Part shown: positions 45,750-55,076 of the stretch, piece by piece
How positions within the stretch are numbered: position 1 is the stretch's first letter
How the letters are laid out: the number at the start of each line of letters is the position of its first letter
Assembly (NCBI RefSeq): GCF_017743935.1
Contig: NZ_JAGHRE010000001.1
Span: forward strand, 293,683 to 357,682
Length of the DNA stretch: 64,000 nucleotides
Origin: Tropicibacter sp. R16_0
Lineage (GTDB): Bacteria > Pseudomonadota > Alphaproteobacteria > Rhodobacterales > Rhodobacteraceae
Reading direction: 5' to 3'
Position numbers and translations under genes: made by a program
The notes under the pieces: model-generated
What the model saw: only the letters and a program-made list of their open reading frames with translations
The model's database searches: none
Told to the model about the DNA's origin: nothing

Positions 45750-47297
45750 ATGGCGCAAAAACCGCGACGTCGCGGGCGGACTGCCCGGATCGAAGCTGAT
45801 GCCGAGGCCGAGGTCGAAACGCCCCCGGTTTGGCCTGGTTTGAACGGTGGCGGCTTTCGTCCGCTAAGCGACGCTGACATTGCTCAGGTCGATGAGGCGG
45901 TTCTGATGCTGCTCGAGACCTTGGGGCTGAGCCAGGCGACGCCCTCCATGATCGACAAGGTCTGCGCGGCGGGTGGAAGTTACACTGATGACCACCGCTT
46001 GCTCTTTCCCCGGGCCCTTGTGCGTAAGACGATCGCCGAGGCGCGCCGGGGCGTGGTGCTGTGCGGACAGGATCCCGCGCATGATCTGAACCTGTCGGGC
46101 ACCCGTGTCCACATGAGTTCGGGCGGTGGTGCGCCGGGTGTCTTTGACATCGAGGATGGCCATTATCGCGATGGCACCGTGCGCGATTTGTACGATGCCG
46201 CGCGGATTTGTGACGCGATGGAGAACATCCATCATTTCAGCCGCTCTATTGTGGCCCGCGACATCGAAGACACCGCCGAGATGGATCTGAACACGGCCTA
46301 TGCCTGTTTGATGGGCACGTCAAAACACGTCTCGGTTTCTGTCTCGGAACCCGAAAACGTCCCCCAACTCGCCGAGCTTTGTTACGCCATCGCGGGCAGC
46401 GAAGCGGCCTTTCGCGCGCGTCCTTTCCTGACGGTGATGGTCTGCCATGTGGTCCCGCCCATGCGCTTTGCCGAAGAGGCGATCGACACGCTGGAGGCCG
46501 CAATCCTGGCGGGCTTCCCGGTGCAGCTGATCTCGGCTGGGCAGGCCGGGGCCACCAGCCCTGCCACCATCGCGGGGTCGCTGGTTCAGGCCGTGGCAGA
46601 AACTCTGGCGGGGCTGGTTTTTGCTCGGCTGGTCGATCCGAATGTTGCGGCGATCTTTGCGCCGAAGCCTTTGGTCGCGGACCTGCGCACAGGATCAATG
46701 TGCGCGGGTGGCGGTGAGCAGGCGATCCTGATGGCGGCGGCGGCGCAGATGGGGCGGTACTACGATCTACCGACTTCTTCCATCGCCGGGATTACGGATG
46801 CCAAGACGCTGGATGCGCAGTTCGGCAGTGAAAAGAACCTGGCCGTGGCCTCCGCTGCACATGCCGGGTCAAACCTGATCACACAGGCCTGCGGGATGCA
46901 GGCCAGCTTGCTTGGGGTCTCGCTCGAAGCTTACGTCGCCGACAACGACATGCTGGGCAATATCCTGCGCACCGTGCGCGGGGTCGAGGTGACACCGGAA
47001 AACATCGGTGCAGATGTCATTGCCGAGGTTTGCCGGGGCGAGGGGCATTATCTGGGCCACCGCCATACGTTTTCGCGAATGAAGTCGGACTACTTCTATC
47101 CCCATCTGGGCGACCGCCGCACCCCGCGCGAATGGGAGGAGGACGGATCACGCCCCATCGGCGATGTCGCTCGTGACAAGGCACGCGCGTTGATGGCCGA
47201 GCATTTCCCCGGTCACATCCCCGACGCGTTGGATCGGGAACTGCGCGCGCGGTTCAACATCCACCTCAGCCGCGCACAGATCGGACGCCCAGAATGA
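45750..47297 (+). CDS. Trimethylamine methyltransferase (MttB) family protein, first gene of the catabolic operon
   Basis: 515 residues. Shares the family blocks with the homologue at 11411: LLETLGL near residue 55, ARDIEDTAEMDLNTAYAC, ISAGQAGATSPATIAG, YYDLPTSSIAGITDAK, HYLGHRHTFSRMKSDYFYP and RTPREWEEDG. There is no in-frame amber codon, so it is a non-pyrrolysine member, expected to demethylate a quaternary or N-methylated amine through a corrinoid protein encoded elsewhere. An AGAGGAGA ribosome-binding site precedes the ATG. It heads an operon of eight genes and is divergent from its likely LysR regulator. Confidence 0.9.
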   Translation: MAQKPRRRGRTARIEADAEAEVETPPVWPGLNGGGFRPLSDADIAQVDEAVLMLLETLGLSQATPSMIDKVCAAGGSYTDDHRLLFPRALVRKTIAEARRGVVLCGQDPAHDLNLSGTRVHMSSGGGAPGVFDIEDGHYRDGTVRDLYDAARICDAMENIHHFSRSIVARDIEDTAEMDLNTAYACLMGTSKHVSVSVSEPENVPQLAELCYAIAGSEAAFRARPFLTVMVCHVVPPMRFAEEAIDTLEAAILAGFPVQLISAGQAGATSPATIAGSLVQAVAETLAGLVFARLVDPNVAAIFAPKPLVADLRTGSMCAGGGEQAILMAAAAQMGRYYDLPTSSIAGITDAKTLDAQFGSEKNLAVASAAHAGSNLITQACGMQASLLGVSLEAYVADNDMLGNILRTVRGVEVTPENIGADVIAEVCRGEGHYLGHRHTFSRMKSDYFYPHLGDRRTPREWEEDGSRPIGDVARDKARALMAEHFPGHIPDALDRELRARFNIHLSRAQIGRPE

Positions 47298-48766
47298 CGG
47301 CCGGACTGCAATATCCCTTTGACCTGGGTTCGCTGCCCGATGCAGTGATCGGCGGTATTGGTCATGCTGGCGGCGGGCTGTCTCGGCAGCTGGTCGATCC
47401 GGCCGCACGGATCAGTTTTGCTGAAGTGCGTGATGCATCATTAGCCCAAGTTGATCATTCGGCTTTTGCCGCTCAGACCGCACTGCGCCTTTGGGCGGAC
47501 ACCCCACCCGCACGGCGGGCCCAAGTCCTTATGGCTCTGGCCGACTTGATCGCGTCCCAAGCAGATGAGTTGACGGCGGTCGAATGCGTCAACGTGGGCA
47601 AACCTCTGTCCCAAGCGCGGCGCGATGTGCTGCGGGCGGCGGAATATTTCCGCTTCTATGCGGGCGCCTGTGACAAGCTGAACGGCGACACCATCCCGCT
47701 GGGTCCCGATCAGACGGCCATGACGCTGCTGCAACCGGTCGGCGTGACGGCCCACATCCTGCCGTGGAACTATCCCATCTCGACTTTGGCACGCGGTGTT
47801 GCTCCGGCGTTGGCAGCAGGGGCGACGGTGGTGGCAAAACCCTCGGAGTTGACCCCGCTGAGCACGCTCATGGTGGCGAAATTGGCGCTGGAGGCGGGCG
47901 TGCCCGATGGTGCATTCAACGCGATTTGCGGCGCGGGCGAAGTGGGCGAGGCGCTGGCTGCACATCCAAACGTCGCCCATGTGACCTTCACCGGTTCAAC
48001 GGAAACAGGCCGCAGGGTGATGCAGGCTGCCTCTGGCCCTGTCGCGGGGGTCACGCTGGAACTGGGCGGGAAATCCCCGGTGATGGTCTGGCCCGATGCG
48101 GATCTGGACGCCGCTGCCGAAGGTGTCGCGCGCGGGATCTTTTTCAACGCAGGTCAGGTATGCGCCGCAGGCAGCCGGTTGCTGTGTCACGCGGACATCC
48201 ACGACGCTCTTGTGGACCGCGTGGTGCAGCGCGCGCGTGCGATGACCATGGGGCACGGGCTGACGGATCCTGACCTGGGGCCTTTGATCTCCGAGGCGCA
48301 ATTTGCCCGCGTCGAGGGGTTCGTATCGCGCGCCATGGCCGATGGGCTGACCTGTGCCACTGGCGGCCAAAGGGCGCATGTGCCGGATTGTCCGCAGGGT
48401 TTGTTTTATGAGCCTACCGTTTTCACCCGTGTGCCCGAGACCTGTGATATCGCGCAGGTCGAGGTTTTTGGCCCGGTTTTGATCACGCAAACCTTTGAAA
48501 CCGAGGAGGACGCTCTGCGCCTTGCCAATGGCACGCCCTTTGGGCTGGTCGCGGGTATCTACACCGCTGACGCCGGTCACGCGATGCGCTTTGCCCGCCG
48601 GGTCGAGGCGGGGCAGGTCTTCGTCAACGGCTTTTTGCAGGGCGGCGACACGGTGCCCTTTGGCGGCGTCAAACACAGCGGCATCGGACGCGAAAAGGGT
48701 GTGTCGGGCCTGCGCGCTTATCTGGCGGAAAAATCCATCGTTCTCAGCCATGGGGAGCTCTCATGA
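47294..48766 (+). CDS. Aldehyde dehydrogenase (betaine-aldehyde-dehydrogenase-like)
   Basis: 490 residues. NAD-binding and catalytic motifs are complete: ILPWNYPIS, FTGSTETGRRV, the general base about E256 in TLELGGKSP, the nucleophile about C290 in NAGQVCAAGSR, and EVFGPVLITQTF. It oxidises an aldehyde to a carboxylate with NAD(P)+. It overlaps the MttB stop by 4 bp. In this operon it would oxidise a semialdehyde formed after ring opening, transamination or demethylation of the substrate. Confidence 0.95.
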   Translation: MTAGLQYPFDLGSLPDAVIGGIGHAGGGLSRQLVDPAARISFAEVRDASLAQVDHSAFAAQTALRLWADTPPARRAQVLMALADLIASQADELTAVECVNVGKPLSQARRDVLRAAEYFRFYAGACDKLNGDTIPLGPDQTAMTLLQPVGVTAHILPWNYPISTLARGVAPALAAGATVVAKPSELTPLSTLMVAKLALEAGVPDGAFNAICGAGEVGEALAAHPNVAHVTFTGSTETGRRVMQAASGPVAGVTLELGGKSPVMVWPDADLDAAAEGVARGIFFNAGQVCAAGSRLLCHADIHDALVDRVVQRARAMTMGHGLTDPDLGPLISEAQFARVEGFVSRAMADGLTCATGGQRAHVPDCPQGLFYEPTVFTRVPETCDIAQVEVFGPVLITQTFETEEDALRLANGTPFGLVAGIYTADAGHAMRFARRVEAGQVFVNGFLQGGDTVPFGGVKHSGIGREKGVSGLRAYLAEKSIVLSHGELS

Positions 48767-50058
48767 TCACCAATGCAAGCCTTGCCGACCGCGCCCGTCG
48801 TGTCATGCCCGGCGGTGTCAGCCACGAGCTGCGTTATCGCACGCCTCATCCCAGCTATATCGCGCGGGCGGCGGGGGCCGAGAAATGGGATGTCGAAGGC
48901 AAACGCTACATCGATTTCAAGCTTGGCGCGGCGAGCCAGCTGTTGGGCAATTCCTGTCCGCAAGTGATGGAGGCGGTCGCCGAACAGCTGACCAGAACGC
49001 CCTATACCGGCGATTGCCATGAGCTCGAGATTGAATGGGCCGAGTGGATTCACCGCCTGATGCCCTCGGCCGATCTGGTGCGCTTCACCGGCTCGGGCAC
49101 GGAAAGCACGATGCTGGCGTTGCGCTTGGCGCGGGCCTATTCCGGACGGGACAAAGTGCTGCGGATCGACGGGCATTTTCACGGCTGGCACGACATGCTG
49201 CTGAAAGGGGCCAAACCGGGGTTCGAAGGCGCGCCGTCATTGGGTGTGCCGCAAGCAATCACCGATCTGACCGTTGTTGCACCGCCATCTTTAAGCGCCG
49301 TGGCCGAGTTGCAGGTGGACGACCAGATCGGCACGATCTTTGTCGAAGCATCGGGTGCAAACTATGGCTCGGTCCCGCTGCCGGATGGGTTTTTGCAGGG
49401 TATCCGCGATCTGGCGACGCAAACTGGCAAGGTGCTGATCTTTGACGAGGTGATTACCGGCTTTCGCTGGTCGCCGGGTGGTCGGCAAGCGCGCGACGGC
49501 GTGGTGCCGGACCTGACCACCTTGGCCAAGGTGGTCACTGGGGGACTGCCGGGTGGTGCGATCTGTGGCAAGGCCGAGATCATGGAGCTCCTCGACCCCG
49601 GCAAGCCCCGCAACGGGTTTGCTCCGCCGGTCAGTCACAAGGGCACGTTCAATGCAGCGCCCTTGGTGGCGGCTGGTGCAATCGCGGCGATGAAATTGCT
49701 CTCAACCGGCGAGGTCCAAGCTCAAGCTGATGCAATGGCCGCACGGCTGCGCGATGGGATCAACCGATGCTTTGAAACCCGCCAGATTCAGGCCTTGGCC
49801 TATGGCGACAGCTCGACCTGTCACCTCTATTTCGGGGGGCGCAGCATCGACGGGCTGAGCGCGGCAGAAATTCGCACGGTGCCCGCGCCTTTGGTGAACG
49901 GGCTGCGCAACGGGTTGCTGGAGCGTGGGGTGGACTTCATGTCCTTCACCTCTTGCGTGACTTCATGCGCTCACACGCCCGCGTTGATCGACGAGGCGAT
50001 TGAAATCTTTGACGAAACCCTGGCCGATCTGGTCATGAACGGAGTGATCGCGGCATGA
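48763..50058 (+). CDS. Class III aminotransferase (glutamate-1-semialdehyde aminomutase-like)
   Basis: 431 residues. SHELRY near the N-terminus, FTGSGTESTMLALRLAR (phosphate-binding), HFHGWHD, VLIFDEVITGFRW with the PLP-binding aspartate, the Schiff-base lysine about K256 in LAKVVTGGLPGGAICG and SHKGTFNAAPL. The GSA-aminomutase branch moves an amino group within a substrate or between a semialdehyde and an amino acid. As it lies in a catabolic operon and not with haem genes, a catabolic aminotransferase role is much likelier than HemL. Confidence 0.9.
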   Translation: MITNASLADRARRVMPGGVSHELRYRTPHPSYIARAAGAEKWDVEGKRYIDFKLGAASQLLGNSCPQVMEAVAEQLTRTPYTGDCHELEIEWAEWIHRLMPSADLVRFTGSGTESTMLALRLARAYSGRDKVLRIDGHFHGWHDMLLKGAKPGFEGAPSLGVPQAITDLTVVAPPSLSAVAELQVDDQIGTIFVEASGANYGSVPLPDGFLQGIRDLATQTGKVLIFDEVITGFRWSPGGRQARDGVVPDLTTLAKVVTGGLPGGAICGKAEIMELLDPGKPRNGFAPPVSHKGTFNAAPLVAAGAIAAMKLLSTGEVQAQADAMAARLRDGINRCFETRQIQALAYGDSSTCHLYFGGRSIDGLSAAEIRTVPAPLVNGLRNGLLERGVDFMSFTSCVTSCAHTPALIDEAIEIFDETLADLVMNGVIAA

Positions 50059-52457
50059 GCACGCTTCCTTCTCACGCGCGAACCGTTGTGATCGGCGGCG
50101 GCGTCATCGGCTGTTCCATTGCCTATCATCTGGCGCGCGAAGGGCGCACGGATATCGTGGTGCTGGAGCGGTCGAAGCTGACATCCGGCACCACCTGGCA
50201 TGCCGCCGGTCTGGTGCGCAGGTTGCGGCCTTCGGCGACTCTGACCAAGCTGATCAATTACTCGATTGATCTCTACGGCGAACTGGAACGCGAAACCGGG
50301 CAGGCGACGGGGTGGACCCAGACAGGCTCGTTGACATTGGCCACGAATGAGGACCGTCTGACCAACATCAAACGGCAGGTCAGCCTGGGGCGCGCCTTTG
50401 GCCTTGAAGCCGAAGTGGTCGATGCCGCCCGCGCCAAGGAGCTTTGGCCGCTGATCGAAACAGACGATGTAATCGGCGCCGTCTGGTCGCCCGCCGATGG
50501 CCGTGTGAACCCCTCGGACGTGGCCTTGGCGCTGTCCAAGGGCGCGCGGGCGCGTGGCGTTCAGATATTCGAGGATACCGCCGTCACTGGCCTGCAAAAG
50601 AGGGCCGGGCGCATTTCGGGCGTTGAAGTGGGCGATCATGTGATCGAGGCCGACGAGGTGGTGATCGCTTGTGGCCTCTGGTCGCGTGAGGTGGCCGCGA
50701 TGGCTGGCGCGCATATGCCGCTTTACGCCTGCGAACACTTCTACATTCTGACCAAACCGCTTGAGGAAGTTCAGGCCCTTGGCAAAGGCGCGCATCTTCC
50801 GACGCTGAATGATCAGGATGCCTTCCTTTATGCCCGCGACGATGTCGAGGGGCTGCTGGTGGGGTGTTTTGAACCCCACGCCAAAGGACTGCCGCTCGAC
50901 AGCCTCCCCAAGGACTTCAGCTTTGATCTGCTGGATGAAGATTGGGATCACTTCATGCCGATGATGGAAAACGCCCTGCGGCGGATTCCTGCGTTGGAAA
51001 AGGCCGAGGTGCGGATGCTTCTGAACGGGCCGGAGAGTTTCACGCTCGACAGCCAGTTCATGCTGGGTGAAAGCCCCGAGGTGCCGGGCCTGTTCCTGAT
51101 GGGCGGCATGAATTCTACCGGCATCGCGCTGGCCGGGGGCGCGGGCAAGGCGATGGCGGAGTGGATCGTCGCGGGCGAGCCGACGATGGAGCTGAACGAG
51201 GCCGACATCCGCCGTTTCAGCCCCGAGATGAACGTGTTGGGTGCTTTGGAGGCGCGTATCCCCGAGGTTCTGGGCCGCCATTACGACAACCCCTTTCCCG
51301 GGCGGTCGATGGACACCGCGCGGGGCCAACGCCGCTCGCCTATCCACGCGGGGCTGGCTGCTGCAGGTGCCCGGTTCGAAAGTCGTGGAGGCTGGGAGCG
51401 CGCGGTGCATTTCGGCGGCGAGGCGGCGCATCTGCCGTTGAGTTTTGGTGTTCCGGCCTGGCGCGAGCAGGTGGCGGAAGAGGTCGAGGCCTGCCGAACC
51501 GGCGCCGCGATCCTGGACCAGAGCGCCTTTGGCAAGATCATGGTGCAGGGGCCGGATGCGACAGCCTTCCTCAACCACCTTTGCACCGCGCAGATGGACA
51601 TTGCCCCGGGCCGCATCGCCTACACCCAAATCCTGAACGCGCGTGGCGGTGTCGAAAGCGACCTGACCGTGCAGCGCCACGGGCCAGAGACCTATCTGCT
51701 GATCGTCGGCGCGGGCGAGGTTGTGCGCGATCTCAAACGGATGCGCGAAACACGCGGGGATTTCCGCGTTGAGTTTACCGATGTCACTAGCAGCTATGCC
51801 ATCATCGGGCTGGCTGGTGCGCAAGCGCGAGAGGTGCTGCAAGCCACCAGCAACACACCGGTCCCCGAGCTTAAACGCTTTCACCTTGCGCCTGTCGAAA
51901 TCGGGTTGGCGCGCGGTTGGGCCGGACGGCTCAGTTTCACCGGCGAGGAAGGATATGAGCTCTACATCCCCTCGGACATGGCCATGGCCGCCTATGAGGC
52001 GCTTGTTGAAGCAGGCGCCAGCCATGCAGGGCTGTACGCTTCGGGCAGCTTGCGCATCGAAAGCGGGTTCCGCGCTTTTGGCCACGAGCTGACCCCCGGC
52101 ACCACCCCGCAAGAGGCCGGCCTTGGCGCCTTCTGCGCCCTTGGCACGGGTTTTGTGGGGGAAGCGGCGCTGAAGGATCACGCCCCCAATCGCCAGATCG
52201 TATCGCTGCTCTTTGATGATCCCGACGCGATCCCGATCCATGACGAGCCGATCTATTTCGACGGCAAGGTTGTGGGGCAAATTACCTCAGCCGCGTGGAG
52301 CTATCGGTTCGGCCGCTCGGTTGCGCTTGCCATGCTCACATCCCTCCCCGAGGGGCTGCAGGATGGCGATGTCATCCCCGGCTTTGAGGTCGAAATCGCC
52401 TGCGCCCGTTACAGCGCCCGCATCTCTCTCAAACCCGCCAAAGAGGCGTTCCAATGA
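50055..52457 (+). CDS. FAD-dependent oxidoreductase with GcvT domain (dimethylglycine-dehydrogenase-like)
   Basis: 800 residues. N-terminal DAO domain with GGGVIGCSIAYHLAREG and TSGTTWHAAGL, where the histidine binds FAD covalently in characterised relatives; a middle FAO_M segment; then GcvT domain from about residue 420 with GKIMVQGPDATAFLNHLCT, FTGEEGYELYIPS and the barrel end. These enzymes oxidatively N-demethylate glycine derivatives and pass the one-carbon unit to tetrahydrofolate. Second of a pair: the next gene encodes a paralogue with the same layout. Both overlap by 4 bp and probably remove methyl groups from successive intermediates or form a heteromer. Confidence 0.9.
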   Translation: MSTLPSHARTVVIGGGVIGCSIAYHLAREGRTDIVVLERSKLTSGTTWHAAGLVRRLRPSATLTKLINYSIDLYGELERETGQATGWTQTGSLTLATNEDRLTNIKRQVSLGRAFGLEAEVVDAARAKELWPLIETDDVIGAVWSPADGRVNPSDVALALSKGARARGVQIFEDTAVTGLQKRAGRISGVEVGDHVIEADEVVIACGLWSREVAAMAGAHMPLYACEHFYILTKPLEEVQALGKGAHLPTLNDQDAFLYARDDVEGLLVGCFEPHAKGLPLDSLPKDFSFDLLDEDWDHFMPMMENALRRIPALEKAEVRMLLNGPESFTLDSQFMLGESPEVPGLFLMGGMNSTGIALAGGAGKAMAEWIVAGEPTMELNEADIRRFSPEMNVLGALEARIPEVLGRHYDNPFPGRSMDTARGQRRSPIHAGLAAAGARFESRGGWERAVHFGGEAAHLPLSFGVPAWREQVAEEVEACRTGAAILDQSAFGKIMVQGPDATAFLNHLCTAQMDIAPGRIAYTQILNARGGVESDLTVQRHGPETYLLIVGAGEVVRDLKRMRETRGDFRVEFTDVTSSYAIIGLAGAQAREVLQATSNTPVPELKRFHLAPVEIGLARGWAGRLSFTGEEGYELYIPSDMAMAAYEALVEAGASHAGLYASGSLRIESGFRAFGHELTPGTTPQEAGLGAFCALGTGFVGEAALKDHAPNRQIVSLLFDDPDAIPIHDEPIYFDGKVVGQITSAAWSYRFGRSVALAMLTSLPEGLQDGDVIPGFEVEIACARYSARISLKPAKEAFQ

Positions 52458-54871
52458 CCGACACCATCCGCACCACCCAGGTCGCCATCATCGGCGGCGG
52501 CATCATGGGCGTCGCCACGCAGTTCCAGCTGGCCGAAAATGGCTGGACCGATACGATCCTGTTCGAAAAGGCAGAGCTGACCAGCGGGTCCACCTGGCAC
52601 GCAGCCGGCCAGATCGCCCATGCGGTCGGCAGCCGGATCGCGGGATGGATCAACAAGACCTCGATCGAGACCTACAAACGGGTTGAGAGGGAGACGGGTC
52701 AGAGTATCGGCTGGCATGAGGTTGGCGGCTTTCGCATCGCTACCACGGATGATGAAGTCGACTGGATGAAATCCATCATGGGGGTCGGCAAACTGCTGGA
52801 CCTGCCGATGGAGCTTGTGGGACCAGACGAGATCGCAAAAGGCAACCCGTTCTACAAGGTCGACGATGTAAAGGCCGCTGTTCAGACACTTGAGGATGGC
52901 CATATAGACCCTTCGGGCGTGACCATGGCCCTGGCTGCCGCGACCCGCGCACGCGGTGCGATCATTGAGCGGCACAACCGGGTCATTGGTGCCTCGCGCA
53001 AGGGCGACATGTGGTTGCTGCGCACGGAAAAAGGCGATGTGCTGGCTGACCATGTGGTCATCGCAGCAGGTTCTTATGCCAACCAAGTCGGCGAATGGTT
53101 TGGGCTGAAAATCCCTTCGGTTTCCTGTCTCCACCACTACCTGGTCACCGACACCGTGCCCGAGTTCCTGGACCGCCCTGAGTTGCCGGTGATGCGGGAC
53201 AACGCTTTTGGCGGATACATTCGGCAAGAGCAGAAATCGGGGCTGATCGGGATCTATGAGGGGCATGTCTGCCCAACCGTCTGGCAAATGCCGCAGGGCG
53301 CGCCATGGGCGGCAGAGAATGAGCTGTTTGAGGCGGACTACGACTCGATCGGTGATTTCCTGATGGTCGCCTTCGACAAGATGCCGATTCTGGCCGAGCT
53401 TGGGATCAAACGCGTCGTGCGCGGCGCGATCACCCACACACCGGACGGCGGGATGCTGGTCGGCCCGTCAGGCGTGCCGAATGTCTGGCTGTCTTGCGGA
53501 TCCTCCATCGGGCTGGCTTGGGGCGGTGGTGCAGGCAAGGTTCTGGCGGATTGGATGGTGCATGGCGCGACCGAGATCAACACACGCTCGATGGACCCAC
53601 GTCGCTATGGCGACTTCAGCACCGATCATTTCATCGTGGAGCGCACCAAGGATGAATTCATGCGCCGCCATGACACGCCGTGTCCGGGCAAGCAGTTCCA
53701 TTCCTTGCGACCGCTGAACAAACACCCGCTTTACGATCGTTTGGCCGCCAAGGGTGCCGTGTTTGGCGAGGTCGCGGGTTGGGAACGACCGCGGTACTTT
53801 GGCAAGGTGGGCGAGGTCGAACAGATTGGCTGGGGTCATCAGAACTGGCATGCAAACGCGATGGCCGAGGCCAAGGCCACGCGCGAGGGAGCCGGGGTGA
53901 TTGATCTGTGCGCCTTTGCCCAGTTTGAAATCACCGGACAGGATGCAGGCGCGCTGTTGGATCGCCTGTCGGCCAACAAGATCCCGGCCAAGGATGGTTC
54001 GATCGGGCTGTGTCATCTGTTGACCGTCAAGGGGCGGTTCGAGACGGAAATCACCATCTGGCGGATCAGTGAGGGGCGCTATTTCACCGGCTCTCCGATC
54101 GCGCGGGCCAATCCCGATTTCGCCTGGATGCAATCACATGTGCAGCCTGGTGAAGACGTCACACTGATCAACCGCACCAACGACTGGGGGATGCTGGCGC
54201 TGTCAGGCCCGACCTCGCGCGCGATCCTGTCGCAAGCAACCGACACGGATCTGTCAAACGCCGCCTTCCGTTGGCTGTCGGGGCAGGAAATCGAAGTTTT
54301 CGGCGTGCCCTGCTATGCCCTGCGTGTGGCCTTTACCGGCGAACTCGGGTGGGAACTGCACTTGCCCCTAGATCGCATCGCCGAGGTTTACGACCAACTG
54401 CATGAGGTTGGCGCCGCGCATAGTCTGGTGGATCTGGGCGGTTATGCCTTCAATGGGTTGCGCATGGAAAAGGCCTATCGTGCGTCCGGTGAGCTGACCA
54501 CCGACATCGGCATGTTCGACGTTGGCCTGGAACGGTTCTTCCGTCCCGAAGGTCGCGATTTCATCGGCAAGGAGGCGGCGCTGGCCGCCAAGGATCATGT
54601 CGGGTGGGAGCTGCTTTATTGCGAAGTTCACAGCGACCATATCGACGTCCACGGGGGCGAGGCGGTGTTGCTTGACGGAGCACCTGTGGGCCTGACGACT
54701 TCGGGCGGGTATGGCTATACTGTGGGCAAGAGTCTGGCATTTGTTTTTGTCCGCAAGGGGACACCGCGCGAGGGGTTGAGCGTTCTGCTGCTCAATCAGG
54801 AATACACCCTGACGGTTTTGGACCAACCCGCGTTTGATCCCGACAACCTGCGGCCCCGGCAAGATGCGTGA
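52454..54871 (+). CDS. Second FAD/GcvT oxidoreductase, paralogue of the preceding gene
   Basis: 805 residues. Same layout: GGGIMGVATQFQLAENG, TSGSTWHAAGQIAHAV, then a middle segment (GRVVRGAITHTPDGG), and GcvT domain with FEITGQDAGALLDRLSAN, AFTGELGWELHLP and AFNGLRMEKAYRASGEL. Similar to the preceding protein throughout, but divergent enough that the duplication is old. In the operon the pair may act on different N-methyl substrates (e.g. a dimethyl and a monomethyl amine). The stop overlaps the start of the small gene that follows. Confidence 0.9.
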   Translation: MTDTIRTTQVAIIGGGIMGVATQFQLAENGWTDTILFEKAELTSGSTWHAAGQIAHAVGSRIAGWINKTSIETYKRVERETGQSIGWHEVGGFRIATTDDEVDWMKSIMGVGKLLDLPMELVGPDEIAKGNPFYKVDDVKAAVQTLEDGHIDPSGVTMALAAATRARGAIIERHNRVIGASRKGDMWLLRTEKGDVLADHVVIAAGSYANQVGEWFGLKIPSVSCLHHYLVTDTVPEFLDRPELPVMRDNAFGGYIRQEQKSGLIGIYEGHVCPTVWQMPQGAPWAAENELFEADYDSIGDFLMVAFDKMPILAELGIKRVVRGAITHTPDGGMLVGPSGVPNVWLSCGSSIGLAWGGGAGKVLADWMVHGATEINTRSMDPRRYGDFSTDHFIVERTKDEFMRRHDTPCPGKQFHSLRPLNKHPLYDRLAAKGAVFGEVAGWERPRYFGKVGEVEQIGWGHQNWHANAMAEAKATREGAGVIDLCAFAQFEITGQDAGALLDRLSANKIPAKDGSIGLCHLLTVKGRFETEITIWRISEGRYFTGSPIARANPDFAWMQSHVQPGEDVTLINRTNDWGMLALSGPTSRAILSQATDTDLSNAAFRWLSGQEIEVFGVPCYALRVAFTGELGWELHLPLDRIAEVYDQLHEVGAAHSLVDLGGYAFNGLRMEKAYRASGELTTDIGMFDVGLERFFRPEGRDFIGKEAALAAKDHVGWELLYCEVHSDHIDVHGGEAVLLDGAPVGLTTSGGYGYTVGKSLAFVFVRKGTPREGLSVLLLNQEYTLTVLDQPAFDPDNLRPRQDA

Positions 54872-55076
54872 TCCAATGACGGCCCCCCTTGTTCCCCCAT
54901 CTGCAAATGTGATCGCCTTGCGCCCGTCGGGGCCTATCCAAGCCTTGCGTATGGTCGCAGAGCAGCCAACAGAGCGTCGGTTTGTGGGCGAAAACACAGG
55001 CGCGGTTTTCTATCGTCCCGGTGACACGCCTGCCACCCCGATGGCGGGCCAAACTAGCGAAAGGCCGCCCAGATGA
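54864..55076 (+). CDS. Small conserved-context protein of unknown function
   Basis: 70 residues from ATG 54864 (overlaps the preceding stop), or 66 from ATG 54876. A proline-rich start (APLVPPSANV) leads to LRPSGPIQALRMVAEQPTERRFVGENTGAVFYRPGD, with no membrane segment or metal site. It is translationally coupled on both sides: its last codons overlap the amidase start by 4 bp. Too short for an enzyme; an accessory protein for the flanking oxidoreductases is possible. I do not recognise a family. Confidence 0.6.
   Translation: MRDPMTAPLVPPSANVIALRPSGPIQALRMVAEQPTERRFVGENTGAVFYRPGDTPATPMAGQTSERPPR

Noticed and set aside
49971-52280. 769-residue open frame opposite the first FAD/GcvT oxidoreductase
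   Set aside because: A shadow of the real gene. The sense strand has cofactor and GcvT motifs and is coupled to its neighbours.
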